Source: Excoecaria cochinchinensis (Eukaryota > Streptophyta > Magnoliopsida > Malpighiales > Euphorbiaceae). From it: 64,000 nucleotides of DNA. The position numbers and the translations under genes were made by a program. The notes below the pieces were generated by a model. That model did no database searches. It saw only the letters and a list, made by a program, of their open reading frames with translations, and was not told the DNA's origin. Where the stretch lies: NCBI GenBank assembly GCA_947683425.1, contig CANTUQ010000020.1:5645001-5709000 (forward strand), in the 5' to 3' direction. Positions 34,816-47,784 of this stretch are shown piece by piece. Numbering within the stretch: position 1 is the first letter of the stretch; every line of letters begins with the position of its first letter.

Positions 34816-36082
34816 TGATGATGATGATAAATGATGATAGCAATAATAAATAATAATAATAATAATAATAATATACTAACAACATATATAATGATGATAG
34901 TAACAATAAATAATAATTATAATAATAATGATCTAGTAAAATCATATGAATAGACAAGAGGAAGGTAATTAAACATGTAATATGAGACAATTATATTTAA
35001 GCATATAAAGAAAATAACAAGAAATAATTCTAAAGGAGAAAATCATGCAAATCTTATTTTTCATTCCCAAACATCACATATATTTATCCATTTTCATGCC
35101 AAAAACAAAATAAAGATTTAAAACTCAATCTAAAAAAATAGATCTCAACTTAAAAACACATATTTATCAATACAAGAAAAAAGTAAATAAACTAACATAC
35201 ATAAAATGAAATGAGATAGAAAAAAATGGATCCAAAAATATTTACCCTCAGAATTAAGTAATATGGAAGCAATATGTTTCGATCTAATCTCTTGTCAAGA
35301 TCCGAGAATAAACTCGAAAAAAATGTTCAAGAAAATCTTGAGTTTATGTCTCAAATAACTCAAGAACACTAAAATTCACAAATAATTTGATTTTTTTTTA
35401 TTTGATGTTTGATGAGAAAACTCAAGTTAAGGAAATTAATTTTCCTTTCTCAAAGTTTTCAAGTTCAATAAAAAATTTTAAATATAAGAAAAACTAGAAA
35501 GGAATTAAAGAAGAAAATTTTTAGATTTAAAAAAAGAAAATTTAGAAGATTAAAGAAAATGATTTTAAATTTTGAGAAAAAGAAAAGATGAACTCCAAGA
35601 ACAAGAAATTCCTTGTTTTTCCAGCAAAATACACTCTCTTCCTTCAAGAACACCTCCCCCAAAATGCCTTAGAAAAGATCCATTAACTTAGAGAATTTTT
35701 CTTACTAAAAAATCAATATTTTCCTTTTTTTTCTCCTCCTTTCCAAATGAAAAAAACTCCAATAAAAACTCATTCCTCTCTCCATTTTGTCCACTTTCAG
35801 CATTTTTCAAAGGTAAATCCTCCATAATTTCAACAAAAAAAACCCTAAATTCAAAATAAAATCCTAAAAGTCAAATATTTAAACTTAATATTTTTATTTA
35901 TTTTTTATTTATTTTTTGACTTTTAACACCCACCCAATTTGACTAATATTTGTCAAATTTCAACAAAATCTGAAAAAAAATTCCAAAGAAAAAAATCATT
36001 TTTTACCTTAAAAATGTGAAAAAATTAATTTTCATCATTGGGTAATCCTGATCTTGGACCGCCTCGGGACTCGGTGTCTACA
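34392..36082 (-). repeat. 5' LTR of element A, outer part
   Basis: Resumes A's LTR after the GAAAT at 34392-34396 and matches 2254-4337. It contains the AAT tract (about 34700-34885). It lacks the segment equivalent to 3927-4289, with one ATTTTCA left at the joint (about 36029-36037). It ends GTCTACA before CTTTG. Confidence 0.9.
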
Positions 36083-36203
36083 CTTTGCCTTCGAGTTTTG
36101 TGTCTTTGTTGCAGGAGTATCAGATATCTTTCCTGATGAGTTACCAGATGGATTACCACCTTTGAGAGGGATAGAACATCATATTGATTCTATACCTGGA
36201 TCA
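36083..36203 (+). pseudogene. D pol fragment between protease and RT
   Basis: After the CTTTG duplication the frame of D resumes with SSFVSLLQEY and FPDELPDGLPPLRG, then HHIDSIPG. This is the conserved lead-in to plant Ty3/gypsy RT. It is cut by solo LTR E after GATCA (36199-36203). About 40 codons with no stop inside. Confidence 0.88.
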
Positions 36204-38483
36204 TGTCACACCCCGTTTGCCCCCTAGTAGTATGAGCATGTCTGTGTGGGCATGCATTTACATATGTTCGGCATATCATAAGGGTATTTTGGTAAAAATG
36301 CATGTTTTTGAGGTTTATTAGCATATGGTAATATGTGTGGCATTAGTGTGTGAATTATTTGGGAAATGGTTGTGTGCACTTGAGCATATCATATTAAGGT
36401 GTTTAAGATGGGAGTGCATAGTGTGTGTGTGTTCATACCATTGTAGGGTGTGCATTAGTTGGGAGTGCATTGGGTGTATGTAGTGCATACTTGTTGGGTG
36501 TGAGTGGTTAGTTTCACCAATAGGAAATTGACAAATGTTTAGGGCAAAGAAAAGAAAAAGAAAAAGGAAAGAAAGAAGGGGAAAGGGCAGATTCACGTTT
36601 CCTTCTTCCCCTCATCATCATCTTCTTCTTCTTCTTCTTCTTCTTCATTTTCTTCACTCTAAGAACTTTAGTGTGGATTCAAGTCTTTATTGGTAGAATT
36701 AATCATCTCTTTGCATCCTCTTTGGTAAGTAAATGTATTTTCTCATCTTGTTTTTCATTTGTTTTCATCTTCTTCTTCTTCTTTGGGTTTAGATTTAACT
36801 AGGGTTTGTTCTTTGTTGTTCTTGTTGGTTTTAATTGTTAGTTGATCCTTCTCGTGATCCTAAGGGCAAGGAAATTGCTGGGACTAGCGGAGCTAAGTGA
36901 TTGAAGCTTAGAATCTCAGGTTTGGGATCTTTTGTTTGTGAATTGTGCTTGATTTAAGTTACTGTAATTTTAGGGTTTATGTTCTTGAGAAATTTGAATG
37001 TGTTTATGCTTGATTTTGGTTATTTTGATTTCTGAATTAAGTTGTATTTATGTTGTTTATGCTGTATGGGACATCTTCTAGAAGGTAAGATGAGATTTGT
37101 ATGGTTTTGATTCAATTTTAGAATTGATTTTTGAGTTCTGAGAATTCTGGAAATGGAAAATCGCGATCCTGTTGAATTTCCCGTTTTCAGTTTGTGTCTA
37201 TCGCGTGACTAGCCAAGAAGAGAGGCCAGTCACGAGTAGTGACTGCCAGTCACGACTCGTGACCAGCCAGGAGGAGGAGGCCAGTCACAAGTTGTGATGC
37301 CAGTCACGACTCGTGACCGGCCAACCTCGTTGGTCACCCCGTTCGGCCTATTTTCTGAAATTTTCCGGTTTTAATACAAAAATGAATTTAGTACTTTTTC
37401 TGAATGGACTTATACTACTGTGTGATTCATGCCATGCTTTCATATGCTTTTATATGAGTGATACCATAATTCTTCAGATGAATTGTATGATGTACTTTGA
37501 AACACGAATTGAATGACGCATAACCTGCTAGAGTCAAGTAAGTGGATAGTTAGGCATGCCTAATAGAGTCTTTTAGCTGCAGCCCTCAGTTCAGTTCGGA
37601 CCCCGATCAGGTCCCCGTTAGGTTCCTCGCGAACCCCTCAGTATTTGGATCTTGTTTAAGATCCCCTCAGTAAAAATATTGTGTTTTTAATAAAAATGAA
37701 ATGACTTTTGATTTGTACCTGTGAGGTACCCTCAGTAATCGATTCGTACCCGTAAGGCACCCTCAGTACACTCGTTATCCACTACTTCGAGTCAGTAGGT
37801 GTTCGATTGGTTTGCTCTGCTCTATTTTGGCTATATAAATGTGATATCCGAATGAGTATAACGATGAGATGTATGTTTGATTATTTTGGAGTGGATATGA
37901 ATCTGAGATGCGGAACGTATGGCTTTTAATTGTGAGCATGCCTATGGATTATGTTATAAACTATTGCATTTGCCATTGTGAATGTGTTATGCCTTGACGA
38001 CCATTGTGAATGGCCGTCCATATTTTATGTGTGTTTCCCCACTAAGCGTTTATCGCTTAGCACGGTGTTTTTACCCCTGCAGGTACAGAAGGAGTTTTGC
38101 TTTGAGAGAGCCGCCGCCGTCAAGCCAACACAGAAGGTTTTAGTGTAGGGCTTAGCTTTTGTAATCATTGATGATTCTTTTTGTATAGAACTCTCTTGTA
38201 TCAGTTTTGTTATAGCTTCCGCTTATGTACTTATATTTTGGTTATGTAATATCTTCTGTTTCAGCTAGTTTGATCAGAACATTATTGTAATGATTTATTA
38301 TATTAATGTATGATCAGCTATTGCTATCCTTTCCCTTAAAGTTTTTATTTAACCCATATTTTGGTATGTATGTTATGGATGAATGTATGATTTGCTTTGT
38401 TTCTGTTTGGTGGCACCTTGACTCATACGGCATCTCACTCCTTATCGGATGGGATCGCCTACGTATGGGTAGGGGGTGTTACA
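36204..38483 (+). repeat. Solo LTR E, Ty3/gypsy type
   Basis: A 2280-bp segment starting TGTCACACCCC and ending GGGGGTGTTACA (near-perfect inverted ends), with GATCA on both sides (36199-36203, 38484-38488). It has no internal region, primer site or second LTR, so it fits a solo LTR left after LTR-LTR recombination. It contains a CTT-rich run (36620-36645), palindromic repeats (37200-37320), CCCTCAG repeats (37590-37770) and a GCGTTTATCGCTTAGCACG stretch near 38045. The last resembles the AAGCAT..GCTCAGCACG stretches at 53240 and 55320. Confidence 0.85.
37200..37320. repeat. Palindrome-bearing direct repeat in E
   Basis: Two copies, ~55 bp apart, of GGCCAGTCAC...GTGACCAGCC. The 15-mer GTCACGACTCGTGAC, a perfect palindrome around its central base, occurs twice. 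Confidence 0.85.
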
Positions 38484-38955
38484 GATCAACCATTCCTAAC
38501 CAACCAGCCTATAGAAGTAATCCTAAGGAAACTAAGGAGATGCAAAGGCAAGTGGAAGAACTCATGGAGAAGGGTTTGGTTAGGGAGAGTATGAGTCCTT
38601 GTGCAGTACCCGTTCTATTGGTGCCTAAGAAGGATGGAACTTGGAGGATGTGTGTTGATTGTCGTGCAGTCAACAAAATCACTGTAAAGTATAGACATCC
38701 TATTCCTAGGCTTAATGATATATTAGATGAATTGTGTGGTGCTGTATATTTTACTAAGATTGATTTGATGAATGGATATCATCAAATAAGAATGAAACCT
38801 GGTGATGAGTGGAAAACAGCTTTCAAAACTAAATATGGTTTGCATGAGTGGTTAGTCATGCCATTTGGGCTATCAACGCCCCTAGCACCTTTATGAGACT
38901 TATGAACCATGTATTGTGTGCATATTTAGGAAAGTTTGTTATTGTTTATTTTGAT
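38484..38955 (+). pseudogene. D reverse transcriptase, fingers and palm N-terminal part
   Basis: The frame resumes after GATCA with NQPAYRSNP and then the RT core: VPVLLVPKKDGTWRMC, FTKIDLMNGYHQIR (first catalytic Asp) and LVMPFGL. A one-base deletion near 38875, in the A-run after MPFGLS, shifts the frame and brings stops at about 38894. The proper register continues to 38955, where the CACTA element enters between the two Asp codons of the YxDD motif. RT copies element RNA to DNA. Confidence 0.92.
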
Positions 38956-38972
38956 CACTACAAGAAAAAGGG
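38956..38972 (+). repeat. 5' terminal inverted repeat of F
   Basis: CACTACAAGAAAAAGGG, matching the other end except for one A in the homopolymer. Confidence 0.95.
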
Positions 38973-41812
38973 GTATTAGTGACCAAAATTAATGAAGGTA
39001 AAAATTTCAGGTCCCTAAATATATAATAATAGGGACCGCAATTTTTCCCCTTCACGCTGTTTCGTTTTAGGGCCAACAAATAGCGAAGGGAAAAGTTTAC
39101 GGTCGCAAAAACTAAAACATCCGGTCCATACTTGTGAAGCTGTGCGCGGATTAACGCGCGGGAACAAATCCTGCTTTTTCTTTTGCCGTTTAGAAGTACC
39201 CCTTCATACAAACACTAAGAAATTAATTGCTGAAATCTAATTTCTTAAAAAAGCAAAACCCTAAATCGTGAACTCCAACAGCAGAGATTCCATGTCGTGA
39301 GCTCTGCATCCTCCTCCTGCCTAATTTTCTTTTTTATTTTTCTTGATTTCTCTCTTCCTAATCCACCGATACTCGTTGCAGTAGCTGCCCAGACGTCACC
39401 GTGAAGGCCCTTCAGCGCCAGCAGCCGGTAAAAACTGCTCGCATCAGCGCCACCTCTTGAGTTTCATTCTCTGTTTATTTCGAATCTACGGGCATAAATC
39501 TGCTTCAGGCCAAGAAATGTTTTTTTTTTTTGTCATCATTTTATATTGTCTCTTTTAGGGTTGGGTCAAGAGTTCAAAATTTTTATTGCATGGAATTTGA
39601 TCGCTACTCTGTCCTCCTTACACAGCTGTTAGCTACAGTTCCGAAATTAGAAAAAAAAAAAAGAAAGTACTGATCGAGTCTTGAATTTTGAGGCATTGAA
39701 AATTAGCATAGAAAACCTAATTGGTTATGCATTTTATTTTTACTTTTTAATTCTGGGTTTTGAATTTTCCAATTTTCTGTTTGGAAAGTTGCATTGTTTG
39801 CTGCTTTTTCTTTTCAACTGACCAAATTAAATTGGTTTTATAAATCTAAAACTGCAACTTTTGGCAGTTGTGTATCTGTTCTTGCCAATTGAAACATATT
39901 TTCTTAGAAGCGGTAATCATCTTTCAGAAATTGGAAGCACTTGAATCGATCAGACAAATTGACATGCAACCGCCCTGTCTCTCAATTTAAAAACTAGGTT
40001 ATATCTAGCCTTTTTCTTACGTTATTTATTTTTCATTTATGCCTGAGATACGATACTATGTAAAAATGGTATTTTTTTTCTCTTTCCTATGAAAATAATG
40101 TTTTGGGAACCAAAAAATAATGTATGCGAAGATTTTGAAGCTTGTGGTTATGTTTTATGAGTATTAAGTATGTAAATTTTAAGTCTGGCGGTCCTGTATT
40201 GTGCTTTTTGTTCTACGAATTTCTGGTCTGGCTACGCTGTATTGAATTTTAATTAACTACTCTTTTAGTTTGGTTGTGTAATGTGTAGTGTTGAATTCTA
40301 AATACGCAATCTTTAAGTTTAGTTCATGTTTTGTCGACTCAGGTGCTATACACGATTCTCTCTTTGGGTGAGGTGGCCTGCATTCTGATTTTACTGTTGC
40401 TTACTGCTCAGGTTTTGTACACGATTTTCTCTTGGAGTGATCTAGTCTACTGGTTTTTAGGAGCTGTGCTCTTGCCTTGTATGGTTTTGATCATCCTTCT
40501 TTGGTTCTTGCTATTTTGCTCTGTTCTTGGCATGGGCTTTCTTACTGTCTCATAGGGTTTATTCCTGCCTTGTCTTGTCTTGCCCTGATGGTCTCTTTGG
40601 ATTATTGCGGGTGCACTGGAAGTTTTAATATGCAGTGGTTCATCTTGGGCCATAATAGATGGCCACGACTGATTTTGATGCAACATGAGGCTAGACAAAT
40701 GGGTGCAGTGGAATACTTGCTTTGATATTCTACTAATTTGGATCTTAAGAGTCACTATAATATTCTGCTTAGAGGCCCACAATTGAGAATCTACAGACCT
40801 CATGACTCTGTTGTCCTTGAAGAATGCAGAAAATTGTTTGAATGTGGCTGCTTCTTGGTCATTTTTGAATGGCTGCTTCTTGGTCATGTTGATTTTGGTA
40901 GTTTATAAGGGTAGCGGTGCCTAAGTTTATGCAGTTGAATGTGGGGATTTGCTTAGTGCTGGTTTTTCAAATATGGTATCTGCTGGTTTGATGTACTTGT
41001 AGCTAGCTGGGCAGCAAAATTTGCTTTTGAAAATCATTGGTTTTTCTATCTAGTATTTTTTTAGTGATCATTCTCTATAAATTAGTAATGGAAATTGTTG
41101 TTGTAAGTACAGTCTTTTACTCAATTCAGCATTGGGTAGCTAGAAATCCTAATTAGGAATGTATCTTTTAGTGAATGATTTTTTTCTTATATCATGATAT
41201 GTAGAATGGCTAACATGAATAGGATTGGACTGTTATGGATTTTCCAACTATAATGGGTAAAGTAGAGAAAATTAGAAACACAGTATGTACCATTCCTATC
41301 TTTGAGAGCATATATTACTGTTTTATCTATATTTACCTATGGTGTATCCATGTTTGCTATTTTTTATTGTTATATAGGGAAATAGGCTTCTCAAAGAGGG
41401 AAAGTTTGAACGCTACTTAATTATTTTGCTTTCTGCACTTTTTGTATTTCTAATTTTTTTCTTTCTTTTATGGTTCATGTCAGGGGATTTGAGCTTTTTT
41501 TTGGCTTGTTTGTACGTTGGCTGGGTAGTTTGAATTAATTGAGTCCAATAACAAGCTGTTTGAAAAATTTCAGTTCCACATAGACTTTGAATGCAGAGGA
41601 CAAGTACTTTTGTGACAAGTGCTGCAGGTACGGATTTGTACTAGTTGGATTAAATTAATTTTTATGTTGTTTTCTAATAGCTTATTTTGTACCTTAAATT
41701 AAAGTAAATAATATATGATTACTTATATGGGTTCATGTTAAATAAATTAATTTCTCTTACAATTTTAAGATTTGATGTTTTTTTAATCTATTAAAATATA
41801 AATAATAAGGTT
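38973..41812 (+). other. 5' noncoding region of F
   Basis: The subterminal part (to ~39130) has GGGACC/GGTCCC and GGTCGC motifs. About 39250-39430 looks like a plant 5' UTR (CAAAACCCTAAAT, C/T-rich, then a possible splice donor CCG|GTAAAA). It could be the untranslated first exon of the transposase gene. 39440-41812 is AT-rich with no gene. Confidence 0.5.
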
Positions 41813-44800
41813 ATGGCACCCAACAAGGAGTGGATGCAATTTGTTGATGATCGGCTTGGTGAAACATATTCGATTGGGGTGCAAAAATTTTTAGACTATG
41901 CTTTTAAAAGAATAGGAGAACAAAATGAAATACGATGTCCATGTGTAAAATGTTGTAACACAACATTAGGAACACGTGAGACAGTTGAGTCACATTTGAG
42001 CGTCCATGGAATAATTCAAAATTATACCGTTTGGTATCATCATGGGGAAGTGTTAGGTGAAATAGAATCAGATTGTAAAGATGAAGGTGATAATGATTTA
42101 GGAAAGGATGACAATGAGGATGAAATTGAAGTGATTTTGAGAGACATGTATCCAGATTTTGATGTAGACATAATCAATAGTAGCAATGATGATTTAGTTG
42201 AAGAGGAACTAAATGGTGAAGCAAAGAAATTTTACAGGCTTTTGAGGGATTTCGAGGAGCCATTGTATCCGAATTCAAAGTGTTCCAAGCTTTCTAGTTT
42301 GATTAAATTACTTCACATTAAAAGTCTTGGTAATTGGAGTAATGAGTCATTTACAATGTTACTACAAATGTTGAAGGAAGAGTTATTGCCTAATGGATCC
42401 AATTTGCCAGATTCATATTATGAGACAAAAAGGATTATTCGAGATCTCGGGCTATCTTACAATAAAATTGATGCTTGCATAAATGATTGCATGTTGTATT
42501 GGAAAGAAGACAAATTCCTCGACTCATGTAAAGTTTGCAGTGCATCTAGATGGAAAATGAAGAAAGATAGTGGAGAACTTAAGTATAAGAATGGTAAGAA
42601 AAAACCTTCAAAGACTTTACGCTATTTCCCTCTAAAGCCTAGGCTTCAAAGGTTATTTATGTCTACAAAGACTTCTTCTTTAATGAGATGGCATCAAGAT
42701 AAAAGAGTAGATGATGGTTTAATGAGGCACCCGGCTGATTCAATGGCATGGAAGTCTTTTGATGAACTACACCCATCATTTGGTACTGAGCCTCGTAATG
42801 TTCGACTTGGACTTGCTAGTGATGGATTTCAACCATTTGGAAACTCAAGGTCTCCACATAGCATTTGGCCAGTGATACTTATTCCTTATAACTTACCTCC
42901 TTGGTTATGCATGAAACAAGAAAATTTCATTTTGTCAATGATTATTCCTGGTCCACATAGTCCGGGAGATGCAATTGATGTTTATCTTCAACCATTAATA
43001 GAAGAGTTAAAGGAGTTATGGGAAATTGGTATTGAGACATATGATGCATCAACTAGAAAGAATTTTAAGTTGCATGCATCATTGTTATGGACCATCAATG
43101 ACTTTCCAGCTTATGGAAATTTATCTGGATGGAGTACAAAAGGGAAATTGGCATGTCCATGTTGCAATAAAGATACTTGCTCAATTCGATTAGCCAATGG
43201 TAAGAAGCAATGTTATTTAGGCCATCGACGTTACCTTCCTCTTAATCACAAATGGAGGAATGATAAAAAGTCATTTGATGGCACTATTGAGCGAAGGTTA
43301 TCTCCAAAAATGCGTTCTGGTGTTGAGATACTTGGTCAAGTACAAGACCTTGATGGAATGAAGCTGACAAAGGATCCTAAGAAGAGAATTAAGATATCAC
43401 ATTATGATCGAAATGATAATTGGAATAAAAAGAGTATTTTTTTTTGATCTTCCTTATTGGAAAACTCTCTTGTTGCGTTATAATTTAGATGTGATGCATA
43501 TTGAGAAGAATATATGTGATAATATCTTTGGTACAATCTTGAATACGAAGGGAAAGACGAAGGACACCATCAAAACTCGACTAGATTTGCAAGCAATGAA
43601 TATTAGGCCGGAATTGCACCCAATTAAAAAGGGAGATAAATATGAATTGCCTGCTGCACCTTACACATTGTCACATGAGGAGAAGCACAAATTATGTCAT
43701 TTCTTAAAGAATTTAAAGGTCCCAGATGGATTTTCATCCAATATTTCTCAATGTGTAAATGTTAAAGATCAAAAGATTTCTGGTTTAAAGAGTCATGATT
43801 GCCATGTGCTTCTACAACATTTGCTCCCTGTTGCCCTACGTGGTATGATGTGTAAATCAGTGTGTGAGCCACTTATTGAATTGTCTTATTTTTTTAATAT
43901 GCTTGGGGCAAAGGTGTTAAGTATGGATGCTTTAGAACAAATTGAAGCACAAATTCCTATAACTCTTTGCAAGTTAGAAAAGGTCTTCCCTCCTTCATTT
44001 TTTGATGTCATGGTGCACTTGCCTATCCATTTAGCTAATGAAGCAAAGATTGGTGGCCCTGTTCATTATCGGTGGATGTATCCTGTGGAGCGATGGTTGC
44101 ATTTTTTAAAATCTCTCATTGGTAATAGGGCATGTCCAGAGGGTTCTATTGCAGAGGGTTACATTGCCAACGAATGTATGACCTTATGTTCAAGATATTT
44201 ACATAAAATGGATACAAAGTTCAATCGACCTGAACGAAATTATGATGGTGGTGAAAAGTATTATGATGGAGGTTTATCTTTATTTAATCAACCTGGAAGA
44301 GTCTTGGGAGCTAGAAAGCATTTTGATATGCAAGCTAATGAATGGGATCAGGCGCATATATATATTTTGAAGAATTGCGATGAAGTTCTACCATTTTTAG
44401 AGTATGCATTTATTTGTTTTATTCATTAATGATTTAACTTTCTTTTTGATTATTTTTAGCTTTACATGACGTGTGATTTGCCTTGATTTGTTAGAGATTT
44501 TTCAAAAATTCATGTTGATACTTTTGAATACCTTTCTGATGCGGAATGGAATAAACAATTCATTGAATGGTTTAAAGTTAAGGTAAGTACCAAGTAGATT
44601 TTAATATGTGAATTAGGTGTTTTAGTGATCCTTTTAATGTATTTAAGATAATTGTTATAGGCTACAGAATTGCATGAAGAGACTGGTAGTCGAACAACGG
44701 AAGATTTGCTCTCCCTGTTACTTGGTCCTACCCAATATGCCTCTCATTTCAATGGATACATTGTGAATGGATATAGGTTTCATGTTGAAGAATATGATAA

Positions 44801-45220
44801 TGGTTTAAGAACCCAAAATTGTGGAGTTGTAGTAGTTGGTGAGAATGACAAAGAAAGTGGGAACATTGATTACTATGGAGTTCTAACTGATATCATTGAA
44901 TTACAGTTTCTCATGGGTAGAAGAGTTGTTTTGTTTCAATGTAAATGGTTTGATGTATATGATGAAATAAAAGGAATTAAAAGAGATGAATATGACATTA
45001 TAAGTGTTAATTGGGGGCGATTTTTAAAAACAAATTAGCCTTTTGTATTAGTGGAACAAGCCTCACAGGTATTTTATGCTAATGATAATGTCAATAAAGG
45101 CTGGCGTGTGGTGAGAAAGGTGCAACCACGTGATTCCTATGAGATCATGCAAACAAAGGATGATGGTATCGATGAAGTAGAAAATACAACTCAATTTAAA
45201 AGAAAAAGAATTGGAGGTAG
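41813..45220 (+). pseudogene. CACTA transposase, tnp2 / Transposase_21 type
   Basis: The enzyme cuts and moves the element. Start ATG at 41813. The N-terminus has a transposase-associated zinc-finger-like domain (EWMQFVDDRLG, CPCVKCCN, H..VHG; residues ~5-75). The tnp2 core follows (FPLKPRLQRLFMS, VRLGLASDGFQPFG, LACPCCNKDT, YNLDVMHIEKN), then DUF4218-like (HDCHVLLQHLLPVALR, MYPVERWLHFLK) and DUF4216-like (NCGVVVVGEND, DYYGVLTDIIELQF) domains. I place introns at 44402-44494 and 44583-44660 by GT/AG and frame. Damage: nine T at 43437-43445 where eight keep the frame, giving TGA at 43445; TAG at 45036-45038 inside the last domain. The rest is well preserved. Confidence 0.92.
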
Positions 45221-45372
45221 TGGTAACCATTATTATAATTTTTGCTGTATATTCAGATTATGAAAATCCATGACACAATGTTTTAATTTCTTATTCAATC
45301 TGTCCCCTCAATCAATCCTTATTCACTTATCATGATTTCCTTCTATTTTTCACTTATTTTTTTAGATTGAGT

Positions 45373-47784
45373 ATGAAGTCAACGACTGGAAATGGGATGG
45401 CATCAAATTCAAAGTCTACCAAACATGCATTTCTTCCACCTGGTGCTTTAGGACGGGGACGGGGATAAGGGTTGAGATCTTTATGCTCAAAAGGGACATT
45501 TAAAAAAAACAATATTGTTGGTGCTAAATCAGGCCGTGTTCCTTTTATTGAATATGGAATTCCACCATCCAAAAATAACCCTTTTATACTTGATCAAGAA
45601 TGTGTGCAAGACAATATTGAAGATGAAATTCATATGCATCAAGCTGATCTTGGGACACAAGACAAGGAAGGAATACAAGATAATCAGTTGATGCAAGACA
45701 GCCATCCAGAGATGTTAGGCAATTTAAGAGTACACGCTGATCAATTGTCTCAAGACAACCATCAAGAGACACAAAACAACCTAGGAGCAGAAACTGATCA
45801 TGTGATGCATGATAGCCAAAGAGCAGAAACAGGTTAGCTGATTTTCTAAGTTATTTTACTTCTGTTTTTTTAGTACCTACTGCAACATTATTGGGTATGA
45901 AATAAGTTATTAAAATCTATCCAATAAGTAATATTTCATAAATGATTTTAATACGAAGGTATTTCTTTTTTGCTACTAATACCATGATAAGGATAGGATT
46001 AAATTATTTGTTGGCATATAGACTTTTTGAAAGAAAAATCCAGAAAAGAGAAGGCAGTGGTGAATCTGTGATTTCATGCAAAACCTTATTGTTGTCTTGT
46101 TATTACTTCTTACTGCATGCAAAGGATGTCCACATAGTGTTTAATAAAATGAGATTATAATCATCCAGATTAGTACATGCTGCTACATTATTGGGTATGA
46201 AATAAGTTATTAAAATCTGTCCAATATTTGATTTTCATTTCATTTTTTTTTTGTCCACTACGTATGGATTTGCTTATTTGGACATATATAGGTCAAGTTT
46301 CTACACAAAAGGTGAAAAAAGTGCGAGGACAAAACAAGTGCAAAGAAGTTGCAGCACTTGAAGTAGGACAGAAGCTGAAAGTGACCTTTTTTAATAATCG
46401 AACTGTTGGGAAGAATCATGCACTATTCGCAAGACATTTAGGAAAAATTATTCGTGATCGTAATATATGTCCGCTTGGGGTATCATCATGGAAAAAGATT
46501 CCCAAAGAAAAGATCGAGCACATTTGGGCCTCTGTTGTGGTAAATATATCAATTATTTTTTGCAATTAAGTTATTACTTAAAGTCAAAATACTAATATGT
46601 GATTTCCCTTTTTACTTTTTCATTTTTTCAATTCTAAAATGGATTTGATTTATTATTTTAATTTCTGTTTTTAGGTTGAATTTTTGGTGGTATTGGTATC
46701 TAAATGATATACTTGAGAATTGAAAAACTAAATTGATTTCTTAATTTTATTGTAGGATAAATTTGAGAATGATGATATGAATTTTCACTGTGAACATATT
46801 TTGGAATGGATGAATGAGTTGTGGAACAAATGGAGGGGAAATCTGTATGCTAAGTACGTTCGTGGTAAGCCAATGCATGAGGCTCTTAGGAATGCACCAA
46901 AGATGGTAGACAAAAAGCAATGGGTGTGGCTTGTTAAAGAACATTTTTTTTCTAAAGAATTTAAGGTTTGACATAGAAAACAGTTGTAAAATTTTATTTT
47001 TTTATTTATTATCTTTACAATTGGAAATATTTATGGTATTCAAATTTTATATTTTCACACTAATGTAGGCAGCAAGTGAAAGGAATGCAACAAATAGGGC
47101 TAAACTTACCATGCCTCATCACATTGGTAGCAGGCCTATCAGGGAATTTATTTATCAACAGGTCCTGGAAGAAAAATTTTATATGTTATAAACTATTCTT
47201 TTACCTTTTCATATTATGAATCCTTTTTGCTTACTATTGGGGTGATTAACCTTTTGAATTTAATGTGAAGGGAGGGAAAGATGGCAACCCACCAAACTTA
47301 GCAACAATTTTCTTCGAGTCTCGAAAGAAGAAGGATGGCACACTTCTTGAACCTGAAGCAATTGAAAAACATGTATGTATAAAGATATGCTTGTGTTGGG
47401 TTTTTTAATTTTTAATTTTTTTGACAAATAATTATTTAATTGTCCTGTTACATATTTTTATAGACTGAAATCCTAGAATTGGAGCAGTCAGAGCCATCTC
47501 TTTCTAACATAGAGATAGTAGAAAGATGTTTCGGACCTCAAACTCATAGTAAAGTGGTTGTTCTCGGCGGTGGGGTTAAGGCAAAAGACTTGAAAGGCAG
47601 CAGTTCCTCTAAAGGTGAACTGTTATCTGCACTACAAGAAACTCGACAAGAAAATCAGGCATTAAAGGATCGCTTGTCTGCTGTGGAATCTCAAGTGAAT
47701 GAACTTAGACAATTAAGAGAATGTTTGCTAGCTCAACAATCCAATGTCCAGCCTCCATCAACACCTTTTCAAGGGAGTGACTAG
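45373..47784 (+). pseudogene. Second CACTA gene, Transposase_24 (Ptta/En/Spm) type
   Basis: By analogy with maize TNPA it would bind subterminal repeats. Six exons are inferred from GT/AG sites in consistent phase: 45373-45832, 46292-46539, 46756-46965, 47069-47161, 47271-47372 and 47464-47784. The first exon is Gln/Asp/His-rich (HPEM, HQETQ repeats). The middle exons hold the conserved core (FFNNRTVGKNHALFARHLG, VRGKPMHEALRNAPK, KKQWVWLVKEHF). The last exon encodes a heptad-like coiled coil (LLSALQETRQENQALKDRLS). The only defect I see is TAA at 45466-45468, about 31 codons after the ATG; an internal start could bypass it. Confidence 0.82.

Larger units (their letters stand above)
1332..36082 (-). 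mobile_element. Tat/Ogre-like LTR retrotransposon A, minus strand, containing B and C
   Basis: The outer ends read TGTGACGCG...GTCTACA on the plus strand and are flanked by CTTTG at 1327-1331 and 36083-36087. The order on the minus strand is 5' LTR (34392-36082 plus 9719-10676, split by B), primer site, gag, deleted pol, tandem array, polypurine tract and 3' LTR (1332-4337). Excluding B, A is about 11 kb. It keeps a damaged gag and a trace of the protease-RT linker but has no recognisable RT, RNase H or integrase, so it is a deletion derivative. The family call rests on LTR, primer site and gag similarity to element B, whose pol is typical of Tat/Ogre. Confidence 0.9.

Noticed and set aside
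40331..40887. Possible small genes in the 5' region of the CACTA element
   Set aside because: Two overlapping frames on opposite strands with no recognised domain; likely leader or intron sequence of the transposase gene.
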